Below are positions 1-13,000 of a stretch of 64,000 nt of DNA, one piece after another. The position numbers were made by a program, and so were the translations under genes. Source of the DNA: Bathynomus jamesi (taxonomy: Eukaryota; Arthropoda; Malacostraca; Isopoda; Cirolanidae); the NCBI GenBank assembly GCA_023014485.1, contig JAJOZX010000877.1, positions 651,001-715,000 on the forward strand. Reading direction: 5' to 3'. A model generated the notes under the pieces. The model was not told where the DNA came from. It ran no database searches and saw only the letters and a program-made list of their open reading frames with translations. Each line of letters begins with the position of its first letter. Position 1 is the stretch's first letter.

Positions 1-786
1 CTTTTAAATACGCTTCCAGTTCCAAGCCATTCTCGCCTTGTTCAGTCCTACACTCGGTAAAGCCGTCGAGCAGAGCGGTGTATGCGTATTCAAGAACCGC
101 GTCAAAATAAAGCATATCGGCAACACGCGCGTCTAATATAGGCTTCAGCTCGCGGAGATCGATAATTTCAAACATTCTGTCGAGGATGAAGCGGTTTCGC
201 GTGGGAACAAGGACGTTATTATCAGACGCATTCTTCCACATCAACCGTATATCATGCATAGCTGGTCTCGATTTATACACAACGTACAAATAATGGCATA
301 TGAGGGTTCATCACTCATCTGCTCTCTTCTTGTGCCTACACCTGCAGTTATTTTATAACGGTCCTCGCCCCACTTCTCAGCTATCACGAAGATGCTGTTC
401 ATCTCGTCAACACTTAAATAAATAACATCCCGTTTATCAGAGTTTGTTTGTCTACAACTCGTTTCAAGTACATAATTAACAGCGCTAGTTTTACGCCTGA
501 ACACACGCTCTGACTTCGTTACGGACACGTCGTACACGGCATTGAGGATACTGCTTATCGGAAGCTCCATCGTTTGTATTGTACGTCCAGTCGTCGGGTC
601 AAGCTCTGAGGTGACTATGAGCCGCAGGTGCGCGGTTTGGCTCGGTGTGAGGTGTGGGCGAACGAGCCACACGGGCGCGTCATGCCAAGCGTTAGTGATT
701 CGTGTACGAGGTTGTTCCAACGTGAAAGAATCATATGAATACTTGTATCCCATTATGCAGGGACAATCAGAATTTTTATGACACAT
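1..786 (-). pseudogene. Uncharacterised Polinton protein 1 (copy A), 3' part outside window
   Basis: I do not recognise this protein. Translation on the minus strand from ATG at 786 is open for 181 codons. A frameshift near 241 then moves the homologous reading into another frame, which runs off the window. It is clearly homologous, residue by residue, to the copy B gene at 27337-31680, including the blocks YDVSVTKS, IYLSV(D/E)EMN and ALLDGF. It has no signal peptide or obvious membrane segment and looks like a soluble globular protein. It is the second gene downstream of polB, on the same strand. Function is unknown; a lineage-specific accessory or early protein is only a positional guess. 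Confidence 0.6.
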
Positions 787-807
787 GACGTAATATCGAC
801 TTTAACG

Positions 808-1334
808 TTTTATCGAAACCATATATCTTCGTTCATTTTCTCCTCACATTAACACTCCGGCGCTCAATGTGAGAGAAACATGTGCCCGTATGTATATGAA
901 CGTAATGATAAAAATATTTTAGGCTGTCCATGATAACAAGATTTATATTTTCAGGCGCAGGGTATGCGTAGTGTGATGTAACATGACATAATACTGCTTG
1001 TCACACCATTCGTCAACAAGGCTCACTACCCATACCCGTTGCTTCTCTTTTGCACATGATGCTTCTTTCACTTCGCGGTGTATGTGCGCCTTTACGCAAT
1101 TTAGTACTATGACGTAGTCCATTACATCGTTTGAGCCACGAAAGCCCGCGTTGCTTTCGCCAGAATATCCGTAGAGTATTTGGACCTCCTGCTCCTCACA
1201 TTTCCTCGGTTCAATATGGCCTTAAAAGCCTCAAAGGAGGGAGGACTAGGGATTCTTTGAGTATTTACCACATCTGTAGACTTTATCGAATATCATTTCA
1301 TGAACGTCGAGCACGCAATATCACAGGTAGCCAT
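808..1334 (-). pseudogene. Uncharacterised Polinton protein 2 (copy A)
   Basis: This lies between polB and uncharacterised protein 1 on the minus strand. The ATG at 1334 begins MATCDIAC, and the reading is interrupted a few codons later by an in-frame TGA and then by frameshifts. Fragments such as LVDEWCDKQYYVMLHHT match copy B (31701-32292). The 3' limit is placed by analogy with copy B. I recognise no domain. Conservation in both Polintons and the position directly after polB show that it is an element gene rather than chance coding. Confidence 0.5.
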
Positions 1335-1498
1335 CACTATTTTCCGTCTACGTGAGAATTCTTCAAAATACACGTCTGAGCTCCACGGCTTGTTGAGGTT
1401 AACTGAGGACGCAGGGCAGAGATATGACTAAATAGTGGCAGGAGTCACATGACCCCTTTGATTGGGCATACAGTGGGCGGTGCTTAGCTTTTTTACTA

Positions 1499-1540
1499 CA
1501 CACACACACACACACACACACACCACACACAAACACACAA
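1499..1540. repeat. (CA)n microsatellite
   Basis: A run of CA dinucleotides close to the 3' end of polB in copy A. Copy B has only a short remnant of CA and GCA repeats at the matching place (about 32440), so the tract expanded after the copies separated. Confidence 0.9.
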
Positions 1541-1559
1541 AGGCGAAAATGAAACGCTA

Positions 1560-4500
1560 ATTGAAACACCTGGTAGAGTTTCCTATATGTGTTACGGCAC
1601 ACTTCCGTCCCCCTAACCTTCTTCATCCCCCCCCCCAGTTTCTGTGCTCGAAAATTGTGAGTCCCTACAGTCAGTTAGGGTTGTTGGTCACCCTCATCTT
1701 CTAAGCTCACTAGCTCCTTCAGCGAATCACAGTTAACAATCAGCCGGTTCGCCTGGTTAAGTGTAATGCCTTTAACTTTCACGATATATCTCACTTCCTC
1801 CCCCACCCTCACCCGCACCCCATAAGTTTTTGGACCTGTTGAAACAAAAAGAATCAGCGTAGGCACTATCTCCATACTCTTCCTTGATCTAATCAGTCAG
1901 CTTTCAGAGGAATTCCCCAATAGTTGCCATGTAATCATCTCCCATTTCCGTGAATATCACACTATCTGTGTCTGCTTACAGACTCCTCCGCCCGAGAGAA
2001 TGCAGTAGACTCCAAAGTTTGATGCGAGCATACACTGTGGTGAAACTGGGTACAGGTATGTTTGTAACACGTGACGTAGCTGTAGCCAATTCGGTAATGT
2101 TGTACTTTACTATGTACGTATTACCCACATTCACGATCTCCATGACCTCTTTATCGGGACCATTGGCATAATCCCACACCTCGTTATAACTTTGGGCTTG
2201 ATGGACGTTCTCTTTGCCTGTATTCTGAGCAAATTTTCCCCAAAGACTATTTTGGCACAACTTTGCACTTAAGCGCTTGCCAGGGTTCTTTACAATTTGG
2301 GACCGATCAAGTTGTATCCCTTGACGATCATGGTGCGCTGAATATACACCGATTTTTCATTTTCGGTCTCAACTCCTCGCGGGTACCCTGATGCTTCTAC
2401 CTTATCCTTGAAAAAAGTATTTATATATGGTGTGAAAAGGTTGGGGAGCTTCTGAAACCTTCACACCTCATACATCTTCAATATTCTGAAACCGTGGCGA
2501 ACGGCTAGGGACAGCTCAGGGCTTGTATATAAAGCCTCTGATCTTCCGCTGGTTGGTTGTGTGATTACAGGCCCCATTGTTCTCCTCTGCGCACTTCACG
2601 CACAGGGGAAACATGAGTTTGTGATCTATAACGACGGGGAAGAGCGGCATCCATAAGTCGCGAGGGGGGAAGCACATCTACAAAAGAAAGACCGAAGTAG
2701 TTCTCGTTCAAATTCGATGAGAACTCTTCGCTGGTTGGCAGGGCGGGCCCCACCAGTTTTTCAGGTGCTCCTAAGGGGTATGGATTGTTCTTCATCACGT
2801 AGGAGGAGAAAGAAAAGAAGTCGTAGTGATGGAGTTTCACGCCTTCCGCAGGTGGAAAGTATAGTTTGAAGGGGTTTGTACGCCCACCGAACAAGCTATC
2901 ACCGCATTTGAGAGGATCCAACACCATTGAACGTTTGATAGTTTATTTCTTCGCGGTACTGCCCATCTGTTTCCATCCGTGCATCATATTCGTGCTCCCA
3001 CAAGACCTTGTGAGTGAACTGGGACCCTATAAGCTGATCGCGGGTGCGGGTCCATGCAAGACTGTCGGCAGATCTACCATGGATATCTCCTACGATTCCA
3101 TACTCAGAACGTGGGCAATGGGCATCCATGCCATCAGCAACCATTAAAGGAGTACGCTGTCTTCTCACCTGTGGCATGGTCTTCGCTTAGCCCATCAACC
3201 CAGAAAACACGACCATTCACTTTAATGGGCACTTCCCCCGTGTTGCGGACATATTTTATGTGTACACCGGTCTGTTGCTGTAGGTGTATGAGCCAGTAAA
3301 TAGCCTTATACCCATAACTGCGTTAGGTGTTTCTGTGAATGACGGGTAGTGTGTCTTTAGGCATGAAATTGTTCTTGAACACCGTAAAGCACAATGAGGC
3401 GATCGTGGTTGCGACTTGCAACAGATCGCAGCTGAACCAGTCTATGTCCATCCTTCTAAGGCCTGGAAACATACTCTAAGCACGTGCACATCATTCACGC
3501 AATAACGCTCACATTCATCCGCTATATTGTAAGGAATATCTTTATTAAAACTTGTAGTAGCGGTCAAAATCTTCATGCTCACTATCACTCATGTTGGCTT
3601 AGTTAAAGTAATGTTTGGGGGTAAGTAGGCCAACGTAATTTAAAGTGTCGCTAGTGAGGAAAGTGTAAGGGAAATACCCTTTTGAAATTTCGGCGGCTAC
3701 GCCCATCACTTTGGTTAGCTTGGCAAATTTACAAGGCGTGAATAATAAAGTGTCTTTAAACTGAACATTACCTCTTATTTGCATCTGTATAAGTTTGTTT
3801 CTTCCTCAAAGGATCGCTTGTAAATATCTCCGTTGATTCGTGTTCAAGCAGTTATTTATAAAGGAATTGTGTCAAATTTTGCGCCGTTATGGGCAAGAAT
3901 ATACACAGTCATTTTTTGAACTTGTCTGCAAACTTGAAATATATGACACAAAGAGGTTTACAAGGTTGTTGTGTGCGATCGTTTTAATAACGTTTGTTCG
4001 TTCACCAAATTTGTGACACTCATTACACTCGACTTCCATGCACTCATCGCAGATAGTCTGGCTTACAAGTAGCTGTGGGATAACCTCTTTGGTTTCAGCG
4101 TCCGTATATGTTTCTATATACACAGTTATACAAGTTTTATTTTTAGGCTTAGCATCTTTCACATAACATACATGCTTCATATCATCTACCTTATATTTCT
4201 CATGGCATGTAGAACATTGAATTTCATCACACTTATGCGTGAATTTCCCCCAATTATTCATCATATGAAACATACCACATTCACAGATTCTCATTTTCCT
4301 GCAAGTGCTAATTGACTTATGGATCTCAAAGCATTTATTATTGAAAAATGTGCGTCTACACACATTACAGTCTCTTTTCTCAGCTTCAACTACACGACTT
4401 TCACATTTGGAGCTTTTACGCTGCTCACATACCATGTGGCAATCCTTATAATGTTTCACTATATCATCCGCAAACTCGAGACATCCCTTACACAAATCAT

Positions 4501-5685
4501 GATGCCTTCCATATTTTCGACTTATATTATAGCACACGTAAAGAGCCCTTATATCGCGGATGGGGAGATACGTTTTCCCTGACAGCCCTAAAATAAGTAG
4601 GGTTCATGTACGGTCTCTCACACTGCTTTTAAAAACATACACAGTCCTACGACGATCATCCATTCCAAATACAACTATACGAACATTCATTTCCTGCTGT
4701 ACCCTTCTCAGCTCTTCAGAACCCATATTACAGTTAAACTCAAGCTTGCAATCTGAAGCCAGTTCACGGGCACGCTGCACAACCGTAGGCAACCAGATAT
4801 TATACGCGATTGTATTTATCACAGTAAACATATGGGCCAAGACTATTGCTATAAAGCCGCAACCACGCTCGGAGTTTATATGCCGTCTGTAAATAGCCTG
4901 AGAATTGAAGTTAAGAGTATAAGGTGTGACCGTATGTCCCGTAACACGGAATACCGGTCAATATCTATCGTGAAGTTGTCCATGTTGAAGGTTGTACTAC
5001 TTTGAGAGGCTTGCATTATACGGCTCATAATATATTCTATATCTACAGCGGCCAAGCGCCTGTATGGTATTACTACCCAAAAGTCATCTACAGCCCCGAA
5101 ATCTGACCCGAACTCAAAGGACAGCCTCGTCCTGACTTCACGTCCCTCGCTGTTCTGAATGGCAAACTCCACAATACGTTCAACTACGCGCCGCAGCCCC
5201 TGTTCAGCACCATTGCTATACATGGTTCCAGGGTCGACCATGAATACGTACCGGTTTCTAGTCAAGGTATGGGTCGGAGTGGCTGTGCGCCCCAGCTCGT
5301 ATGTTATGCTACTCACCACAGAACGAGATTCTGCCGCTTTGTAGGATACTACCGGAACTGAACAGGAATAAGGGGGCACAGTTTTATTTCAGAAGGAACT
5401 AATGTTAGGGGGTCGTAATTCGTAGAGGGCTGGGGCTCTATTACTGGGGTCTAACAACCGGCGCACCCCTGGCACGCTTTATACCTGATGTGGGAAGCGA
5501 ATCATGAACTTCTTCATGCCCCCGCTTTCTCTTCGAATTTTCGCGTAGGGGTGCTACAGGTGTCGCTGGTGGGGGTTCGCTAGCGAGGTTGGAGTCTGTA
5601 GCCCCAACTACACCGTCATCGGTATCGTCTGCAATATTGATGATGGGGACATGTTGCTAGCACAGCGCCTCATCCTCATCGTCAT
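1560..5685 (-). pseudogene. polB: Protein-primed family B DNA polymerase of Polinton A, disrupted
   Basis: The replicative polymerase of Polintons, which starts DNA synthesis from a protein primer. It runs from an ATG at 5685 (MNDDED) to a C-terminal TEVCRNTYRK block near 1600. In order: an N-terminal region (4604-5379), a cysteine-rich zinc-binding part with many CxxC pairs and the exonuclease start (3887-4537, ETYTDAETKEVI), the YFPYTFL exonuclease block (3599-3784), the LPPSRL block (2565-2927), the template-binding block NSLWGKF (near 2240) and the catalytic ADTDSV block (near 1970). The tyrosine before ADTDS is replaced by a TAA stop at 1976-1978, and many frameshifts are present, so it is dead. 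Family assignment rests on these motifs and the collinear copy in B. Confidence 0.85.
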
Positions 5686-5796
5686 TCACGGTTCTGAGGA
5701 AGAAAAAGAAAACCAAAACTGTAGAATGTAAGGGGTGTCACTTAAAATTTCATTATATTTTGTAAATTTTCCACTTAGGAGTGTGACGTGTTAGAG

Positions 5797-8021
5797 ATGG
5801 ATTCTGTAGAAAAATTCAGGTTCACGAGCCCATCCACATGTATTATACCCCTCCAGGATGTGGTAAAACTGTATTTTTGCTTAAAATCATTAAAGATGAG
5901 GGGGAGATTTTCTAAAAATTTATGCATAAAGTCATGTAGTGCTATTTGACATATGGTGCTATTCGACATATATTCATCGAGTACCAAGATGATATTTTGT
6001 TCCACAAAGTTGTTCTTGACGTTATTCGTTAAAGGGAAATGAACATACAGACATTGTAATTGACGATCTCATGTTAGAAATGGATAAAACGTTTGCTGAG
6101 ACATTTAGTGTTCTCCCACCATCTTAACAAAGCGTATTCTTCATCAATCAAAATCTATTCTTTAAAAATAGATACAAGCGCGATGTGTCGTTAAATACAC
6201 AATCTTTCTTACCTTTCTTACCAGGCGCCTGGTAGACCTAAAGCGGTCTGTCAGTTGGGAGCCCTCGGACGAGACTCCTCCATGCCTCACGATCTCCACA
6301 CATCAAGTTCGCCCGTTGGAGACTGATTCTATACTTCTCGACAGCACTCTTAATGTTATCCATCCATCGGATCTTGGGTCTTCCAACTGGTCTTCTGTTT
6401 TGAGGGGCCCATTCCAGCATTGTTCTTGCTGTCCTTTCCATCGGCATTCGTTGGACATGCCCGTACCATCTCAGTTGGTTCCTCTCAATATTCTCATTAA
6501 CCGAGGTTACACCCAATCGCCTTCTTATTTCAGTGTTCCTTATTTTATCCAATCTACTTACTCCTTCTATCAATCTCAGGACCCTCATTTCAGCTGCTTG
6601 CAGTTTTCCTCTCGTCCTTGTGGTTAGGGCCCAAGTCTCGCTGCCGTATAGTAAGATTGGTTTCAATATTGTTGAATATATATGCGTCTTCACCTTTTTA
6701 GGGATGGTTTGATCTTTCAATACGGGGTACAGGAAGTGAACATTTCTGCTATATTTAGCAATTCTTTCATTCACCTCTGCATCCATTCCCATCATTTGCT
6801 ATCACACTACCGAGGTATTTAAATGTGTCCGTCTTTTTCATTTCCCTTCCCCTAACAAAGATTTCATCCTCGTTCGCTCCCCTCGTTACCACCATATATT
6901 CAGTTTTATCATAATTTAGTTTCAGTCCATACTCCCTCAATCTCTCATCCCACCTCTACATAATTCTCTCCAGGGATTGTGCTGTTAGTCCCAACATCCA
7001 CATCAGCATATCCAAAAATTTCTATTTCCTCTTCAATTTCCTCAATTATGTGTTCCATAACCCTGTTGATGTAGGCAATAAATAAAATGGGTGACAGAAC
7101 ATTCCCTTGTTTAACTCCTGTACTTACATCAAACCACTCTTCTGATCCCACCATCGTGCTCTGGGAGACCCTATAGGTGCTCATTACTGCTCTCAGAAGC
7201 TTGGGTGGGACACTCTCACTCAAAACCACCCACAGCTTCTCCCTGGGCACACTATCAAATGCCTTCTCCAGATCCAAAAAACATATGAAGCGGTCCAAAT
7301 TGAATTCTCGGCTCTTCTCAAGATATTGTCTTATGGCTGAAATTTGATCTAGAGTACTCCGGCCTGCACGAAAGCCACATTGATACTCCAGTAACCCAGG
7401 TTCCAGTATGTTTCGTATTCTATGTTCCAAAATCCTTTCATATATTTACTCCAGATGACACATCAAAGATATGCCACGATAGTTTTGACATTGCTGCTCA
7501 CTTCCCTTCTTTTTATATACTGTATAGGACATATAATTGCTCTGCCCCATTCTGCCGGTGCAATTCCCTGCGACCAAACCACCCAGAAAATGCTTAGCAG
7601 CCAGTCCACAGCAGGAACACCAGCTGCTTTTAGTGCTTCTGTGACAATTGCATCCGGCCCGGGAGCTTTATTATTCTCATCCTCTTTAGTGCTTGAATAA
7701 CCTCCTCTCTAGTGATCTCTCTGTCCCCCTCATGCTCCTCATGATTTACCCGCTTCTCCCGTCTCACCTCATCATATTGGTTCTCGTTATTCACAATATC
7801 TAGTCTTATTCGCACAACGTAGAGATGTGTCACAAACTGGGGTATTAGCCAATCAAATGTTCCCAAATCAGCGTAAGGAGTTTCTGGAAGTTTATAAAGA
7901 AGCTACAAGTCAACGTTACGGATATTTGCTTTGTGACCTTCACCCGCGAAACACGTTTAGAGTACTTCTAAGAACGAATATAATCTAAAACGAGCCTGAA
8001 ACGGTGTATATTCCAGAGTGA
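5797..8021 (+). pseudogene. FtsK/HerA (A32-like) packaging ATPase of Polinton A, split by a LINE
   Basis: The predicted genome-packaging ATPase. It begins at ATG 5797 (MDSVEKFRF), head to head with polB. A P-loop PPGCGKT is readable at about 5852-5872, and fragments after it match copy B (VIDDLMLEMD, INQNLFFK). A LINE interrupts it at 6204-7791. Coding then resumes with SLIRTT-region and QMFPNQRKEFLEVY homology, and ends at TGA 8019-8021, overlapping the next gene. Copy B lacks the LINE. Frameshifts occur in addition to the insertion. Confidence 0.75.
6204..7791 (-). mobile_element. 5'-truncated non-LTR retrotransposon (LINE) with reverse transcriptase fragment
   Basis: Inserted antisense in the ATPase gene of Polinton A. 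The empty site in copy B (around 36840) and the repeated CACAAT at 6198-6203 and 7792-7797 define the ends and a short target-site duplication. Minus-strand translation gives reverse transcriptase blocks in order: ITREEVIQALKRMR, NYRGISLMCHLE, YQCGFRAGRSTLDQI, CFLDLEKAFDSVPREKLW, TGVKQGNVLSPILF and FGYAD, followed by a C-terminal domain with RRPVGRPKIRWMD. Several frames are needed, so it is a pseudogene. The RT is of the RTE/Proto-like general type, but I cannot fix the clade by eye. Next to its 3' end is the palindrome ACCAGGCGCCTGGT. Confidence 0.85.
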
Positions 8022-8344
8022 CGAACAGGCTTAGGAAATATCGTAAATTAATAAAAATCTATGATCGACTGCGTCGGGCACTGTAGCAGCTGTTTGTTAA
8101 AAATATTGACTCCGACTTCTTAAAATGCATCTGTGAAATCTGTCTTAATGTTATAAAATGTAATGTACCAATGAAACCCCCCTCAGAAGGCTCGCCTACG
8201 CCGTTACAAGAACAAAATACACACACTAGCTGGTAAAAGTCAAACTGTGGTGAAGAAAAAACGAATTATTGTACAAAGTGGAGGTTCATTCCTCCCCATT
8301 TTTTTTTTTCAGTTTTGGGACCTTTACTGACTAGTTTAATATAA
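8018..8344 (+). pseudogene. pX-like small basic/hydrophobic Polinton protein (copy A)
   Basis: Collinear with the intact gene in copy B (37064-37384). Recognisable parts are the NVIKCNVPM block and the C-terminal KKKRIIVQSGGSF stretch followed by a hydrophobic segment ending near 8343. It is broken by stops, including a TAG early in the gene, and by frame changes. Such short basic proteins with a hydrophobic tail recur next to the ATPase in adintovirus-type elements and have been compared with the adenovirus core protein pX; here that comparison is inference. It overlaps the end of the ATPase gene. Confidence 0.5.
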
Positions 8345-8768
8345 TGAAGAAAGTAGTCGTGATTCCACACGAGGTGTATGCTTCACTATAAAACTCAAAG
8401 AGTCCCGATACGGTTCTAGAATCCCGTAAAAGCAGGCTTAAAAGAATGGAAAGCGAATTGTTAGCCATATTAAACAGTGAAAAGTCACCTTACGAGAAAA
8501 GATTCTTATACCAAGAAGCTCTGCTGAAATTTCTTCATGAGTACGAAAATTATAAGAATCCGACAGAGGTCCCCATAGTTATTAGGCACAGCGCAGACGA
8601 CGCTGAGCATGGAGGCATAGGACCTGGGGTCGAGGCTGGAGACGATCAGTCAAAGAATAACAGAGCGACCCCACAACATATCGAGCATGTATTTAAAAGT
8701 AGTCTCCCACATACATTGAGGAATAAAGGCTTAAGTCTTTATAATCTATTGAGTGAGGATTCCATTGT

Positions 8769-9003
8769 AGTGGGGGTCGATTAGTACAAAAATACACCCA
8801 AATCATTCAGATCTGGCAGAAATTGTGAAATTTGGCATGAATTTACCTTTTGACATATAGAAACATTTCCAGGGTGGGGACAAGCTGGGACTTCACTCTG
8901 GCGGCCATTTTAAACAAGTTCAAAATGGTTGCCTCGATTCCATAGCAAAACCATAAAATGCCATATCTTAGGAACTACTGGGGTGATTTTGATGATCTTG
9001 GGC
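8769..9003 (+). repeat. Left terminal inverted repeat of the CXC-type transposon
   Basis: Matches the reverse complement of 14813-15048 with substitutions and short gaps. Shared blocks include TTCAGATCTGGCAGAAA, GTGAAATTTGGCATGAA, AGAAACATTTCCAGG and TTTTGATGATCTTG. Confidence 0.85.
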
Positions 9004-9385
9004 GGCCAGTTTGAGCAAATTGTCATCCGGTTTCATTATTTTAGTTAAAAAAATTATAATAGATGGCGTTGTGCGGGCCCTTCCACAAGCATTATTGAAG
9101 CTTAGTAAGTTAGTCGCCATTACGCTTCACTCAGTGAATGGTGAAATTTCTGTTGCAGTGTTTTATCAATTTTGAACGGTTTTAGAGTACAGATAAGTGA
9201 TTTTATTACCAAAACACAAAATAATAGTGTAGTGCGCATTATAATGCGTAATATAGTCTTCAGTACTAAAATTTAGGGCAATTATTGTTCAAACCCAATG
9301 TTATGTAACCGTGCGGCTACGATGAATGTTGAGGTGAAAATCACGGTCATTTGTACTTCTGCTGCAATATGAAATTACGCATATA

Positions 9386-9427
9386 TATTTAAAACAGTTT
9401 TATATTTATATATATATACACACACCC

Positions 9428-9494
<67 letters not shown>

Positions 9495-9585
9495 TGTGTG
9501 TGTGTATATATATATATAATATATATATATATAATATACTGTATATATATACATATATATATACATATATATATATATTTTTTTT
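9386..9585. repeat. (TA)n-rich microsatellite block
   Basis: Mainly TA dinucleotides with short CA interruptions, inside the CXC-type transposon and directly beside the palindromic MITE-like unit. Translations rich in Y and I across it are simple-repeat artefacts. Confidence 0.95.
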
Positions 9586-9590
9586 TTAAA

Positions 9591-9660
9591 TCATACATTA
9601 TCATTTTATTACACCAGTCATTAATTTTAATAATAATTTTTAATGAAAATTGTAATATTA

Positions 9661-9726
<66 letters not shown>

Positions 9727-9839
9727 ATATTATAATATATATATATATATTATCTATATAATTACTAATATTATTACAATTTTTATTAAAAATTATTATT
9801 AAAAATTAATGACTGGTGTAATAAAATGATAATGTATGA
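9591..9839. repeat. Palindromic MITE-like unit with a (TA)n centre
   Basis: Two arms of about 75 bp are inverted copies of one another, starting TCATACATTATCATTTTA and ending with its reverse complement. They flank a (TA)n tract at about 9661-9760. Non-coding. It looks like a non-autonomous foldback element nested in the CXC-type transposon; no clear target duplication can be read in the simple-sequence flanks. Confidence 0.8.
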
Positions 9840-10087
9840 CTCAAAATATCTTTCAAATTTTACATTCAGACTTTCTTCCTTTCAGGTGATGCCCCCTGTT
9901 GCTCCATCTGACGTCAGATGTCGAACATGATGTTGACCATGGCTGCGCCAAGTGAACGTCAACCTATGAGTGATTCAGTTGATAGCACAATTCCATCTCG
10001 GATCATTAATTTGAAAATTTGGCTCTCTATGCTAAGAAAATCGGAATTATAAGTTGACATGCCCAGCTGACATAAATATGTATAAAG

Positions 10088-13000
10088 GTGTGTACAAAAC
10101 ATTGTCTAAAAAATTTGATAGCATTTGATGTGATCAAAGAGTTGCCACTTCCTATGAATATTAGGCGTTTGGATGATGGTTCAGGTATAGAAAGTACATT
10201 GTTGAAGAATAAGGCTGTCATTCATGGAAACGGCAGGAGAAAATGTAATGCCCAAAAGCTTGATCGAGCAAAGAAATAAGTATTAATGAAGTCAGAGTGT
10301 TCTAATGAGGAAGTTCCCAGTCCAAAAAAGACACGTAGTAGTTTTGTTTCAGCTTTCAATCGTGAGCAGCCCCAGTGCATATTGTGTGATACTGAATTGA
10401 AGGCAAAACTTATCAAAGCATCAACTGATGATATTGATATCACATTCAGAAATTTAGCAACAAAAACCAACAACTCCCAACTGTTAGCAAGACAAACTAC
10501 TGCATCCAATATGCATGCCATGGATGCATATTACAATAAAACCTGCCACACAAAACTATACAGTATACACACTTGCCCGTTCAGCTGATCGACAAGCAGC
10601 ATCAGTCAAATCTGAAACTTGTGGTAATAGTAGCAATCTACCAACATCTTTTGAGGCAATAGCTTTTGCTGAGTTAGCTGCTTATGTTAGCGAGTGTAAA
10701 GGACAAGTTCGCAAATTGAGGGAACTTTACACTCTATGACGAAAGGCTGACACAATTGGTGTGTACCAGCACAGCCACACGCAATTCTACAAGACTACAA
10801 GGATTCTTTGCTCAACCTGCAGGAAGAGACGTGTTGATTACGCATAGTGATACCGTTGGATCTGTGTTGTCTCATTCCAGCGTAGCCACTTTGTGCGATG
10901 ACGAGGCGATGATCCTCATTAAAGCAGCAAATATACTGAGGAGGCACATCTTTGAGAATCTGCTCGAGGCTTTCTCAGGTTCGTTGGCGGACGACTGCCT
11001 CCTCAAATCTATCCCTCCTCCACTGTTTGCATTCATGAAAATGGCATTGCTAGGCTCTAGTATTAAGTCACAGAACTCCATTGAGGGTTCTAGGGCTAAG
11101 GTTGCGTGTACGTTGTCTCGCCTTATCATCCACAATACTGTATAGCGTGTTGTTGAGCCTACCAGTAATGAGAAGCGTCATTCCAAAGAACGTGAAACAC
11201 CAACACCCCTCTATGTTAAGTTGAAATTGCAAAACCAGGGTCGGTCAAAGCATCTCATAAATCACTTCTCATCTCTTGGGCTGTCAATATCTTATGATAG
11301 AGTATCGGAGGTCTCGCTGGATTTGGCAATTAGTGTATCCAACCAATTCCGCCAAAATGGTGCGGTTGTTCCCACGAATATGCGTAGAAATGTCTTCACT
11401 ACGGGTGATGTGGATAATGTCGATCAAAAGAAACGATCAAATCTGTCCCGTTCGGAGTTCCATGGTACGATGATATCCCTAACAAATCATCTGAGCACTC
11501 CTAACGAGGGAGTCAAACGTGACGTCTGTTCTGTTAATGCTGATTCTCCCAGTGATCGGAAAAATCTTGCTGTACCAGCTTCCTATGCTGTAGTATCCCA
11601 AACTGAACTACTCAACACAGATATTTTTATGACTCCTTGCAATGACTCTGTTGTTCCAGGAGCGTCCAGAATCCCAGGGTCTATCGTGAAGGAGGAGGCC
11701 TGGTTAGCCCATGTGTCTCACATACTGGACAAGAAGAGAATGGAGGTGGGAGACGTCATAACCTGGTCAGGTCATAACGCTAGCCTTCAGAAAGACAATA
11801 TGTGCCCCCGCGCAGAGATCGGGGTTTTACCACTCTTTGTAGAGAAAGCGCAATCCCCATCCGCGATGAAACATTCAATGGAGGTTGTAAAAGATGGAAT
11901 CGACTTTTTAAATCCAGGGCAAACCCTCGTCATTGGCATGGACCAATCATTGTACAGTCTGGCAAAACGAATCCAATGGAAGTACCCAGAGCAACTTGGT
12001 GAAGACAAGTACGTTGTGATGATGGGAGGGCTTCACATAGGGATGGTGCTGCTCATTCGGGGTTGAGTGCCTCTAACGTGAAAAGAACTCAATATGCACA
12101 CCAAGTGTCCCTTGTTGCTCTCAACATATTGAGGGAAGAGGTGTACTCAGTGTCACAAGGAAAAGCAGCATATCCAACAGTCCAATACTGGACACAGACA
12201 AAGGATCTCCAACTAATGTACTGCAGGTTCATCAGGTCTCAGAGAGAGGGAGATTTTGAACTCTATGTCCAAGTGCTTGGTGAAATAATCCCATGGTGTT
12301 TCGCTCTCGATCATCCAAATTACGCACGGTGGCTGCCAATACACGTGAGAGACCTCATGCAGTTGAAGGACAAACACCCAACAGTGTACCACGAGTTTAT
12401 GAACGGCAACTTCGTTGTACAGAGGTCAGAGAACCGGTATTCCATTATGGCGAAAGACCAATCACATGAACACTCAAACGATCACATCAAGAGAGATAGA
12501 GGTGCATCTGTCCTTTACGACGAGCCGATTGCCCTCCTCATATGGATGCTAGCTTCTCAACGAGCATCATCATCATCTCCACTTATGAGGACTTCATGTC
12601 ATGGCACCACACGTCAAGCTCCTCCTCTCATCACGAAGAGGCACAGAGCCTCCAGATTCGTTTTCACAGTGACGTGAAGTCTCTGGTGCGAGTCCTAAAA
12701 GAGTATGGCACCCATTCACTGACACAAGTTCTTACCTTACTACCCTTGACACTAAATTGGTTATGGATGCATGTGTGACCAACTGGTTAAGAGATGTTCA
12801 TGAGATCGGATCTGCCATGTACAATGATCTCGTCAAGACACGCTTCATTGATGCCTCAAAGGCCATCACTGAAACTATCCAGCGTAAAGGACTGAACACG
12901 TTCAAAAAAGTACTTGACAAACAGAGTGTGTGCAATCACGACCAGATGCAGATATTGATGAGTTTTTCATGTATAAAAACCTAAAATAACCCCATCATTA

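Noticed and set aside
1950..3299. Plus-strand open frames over the polB region
   Set aside because: They are complements of PolB motifs; the minus-strand reading carries the conserved blocks.
9375..9761. Long Y/I-rich open frames on both strands
   Set aside because: They are translations of (TA)n microsatellite, with no codon structure.
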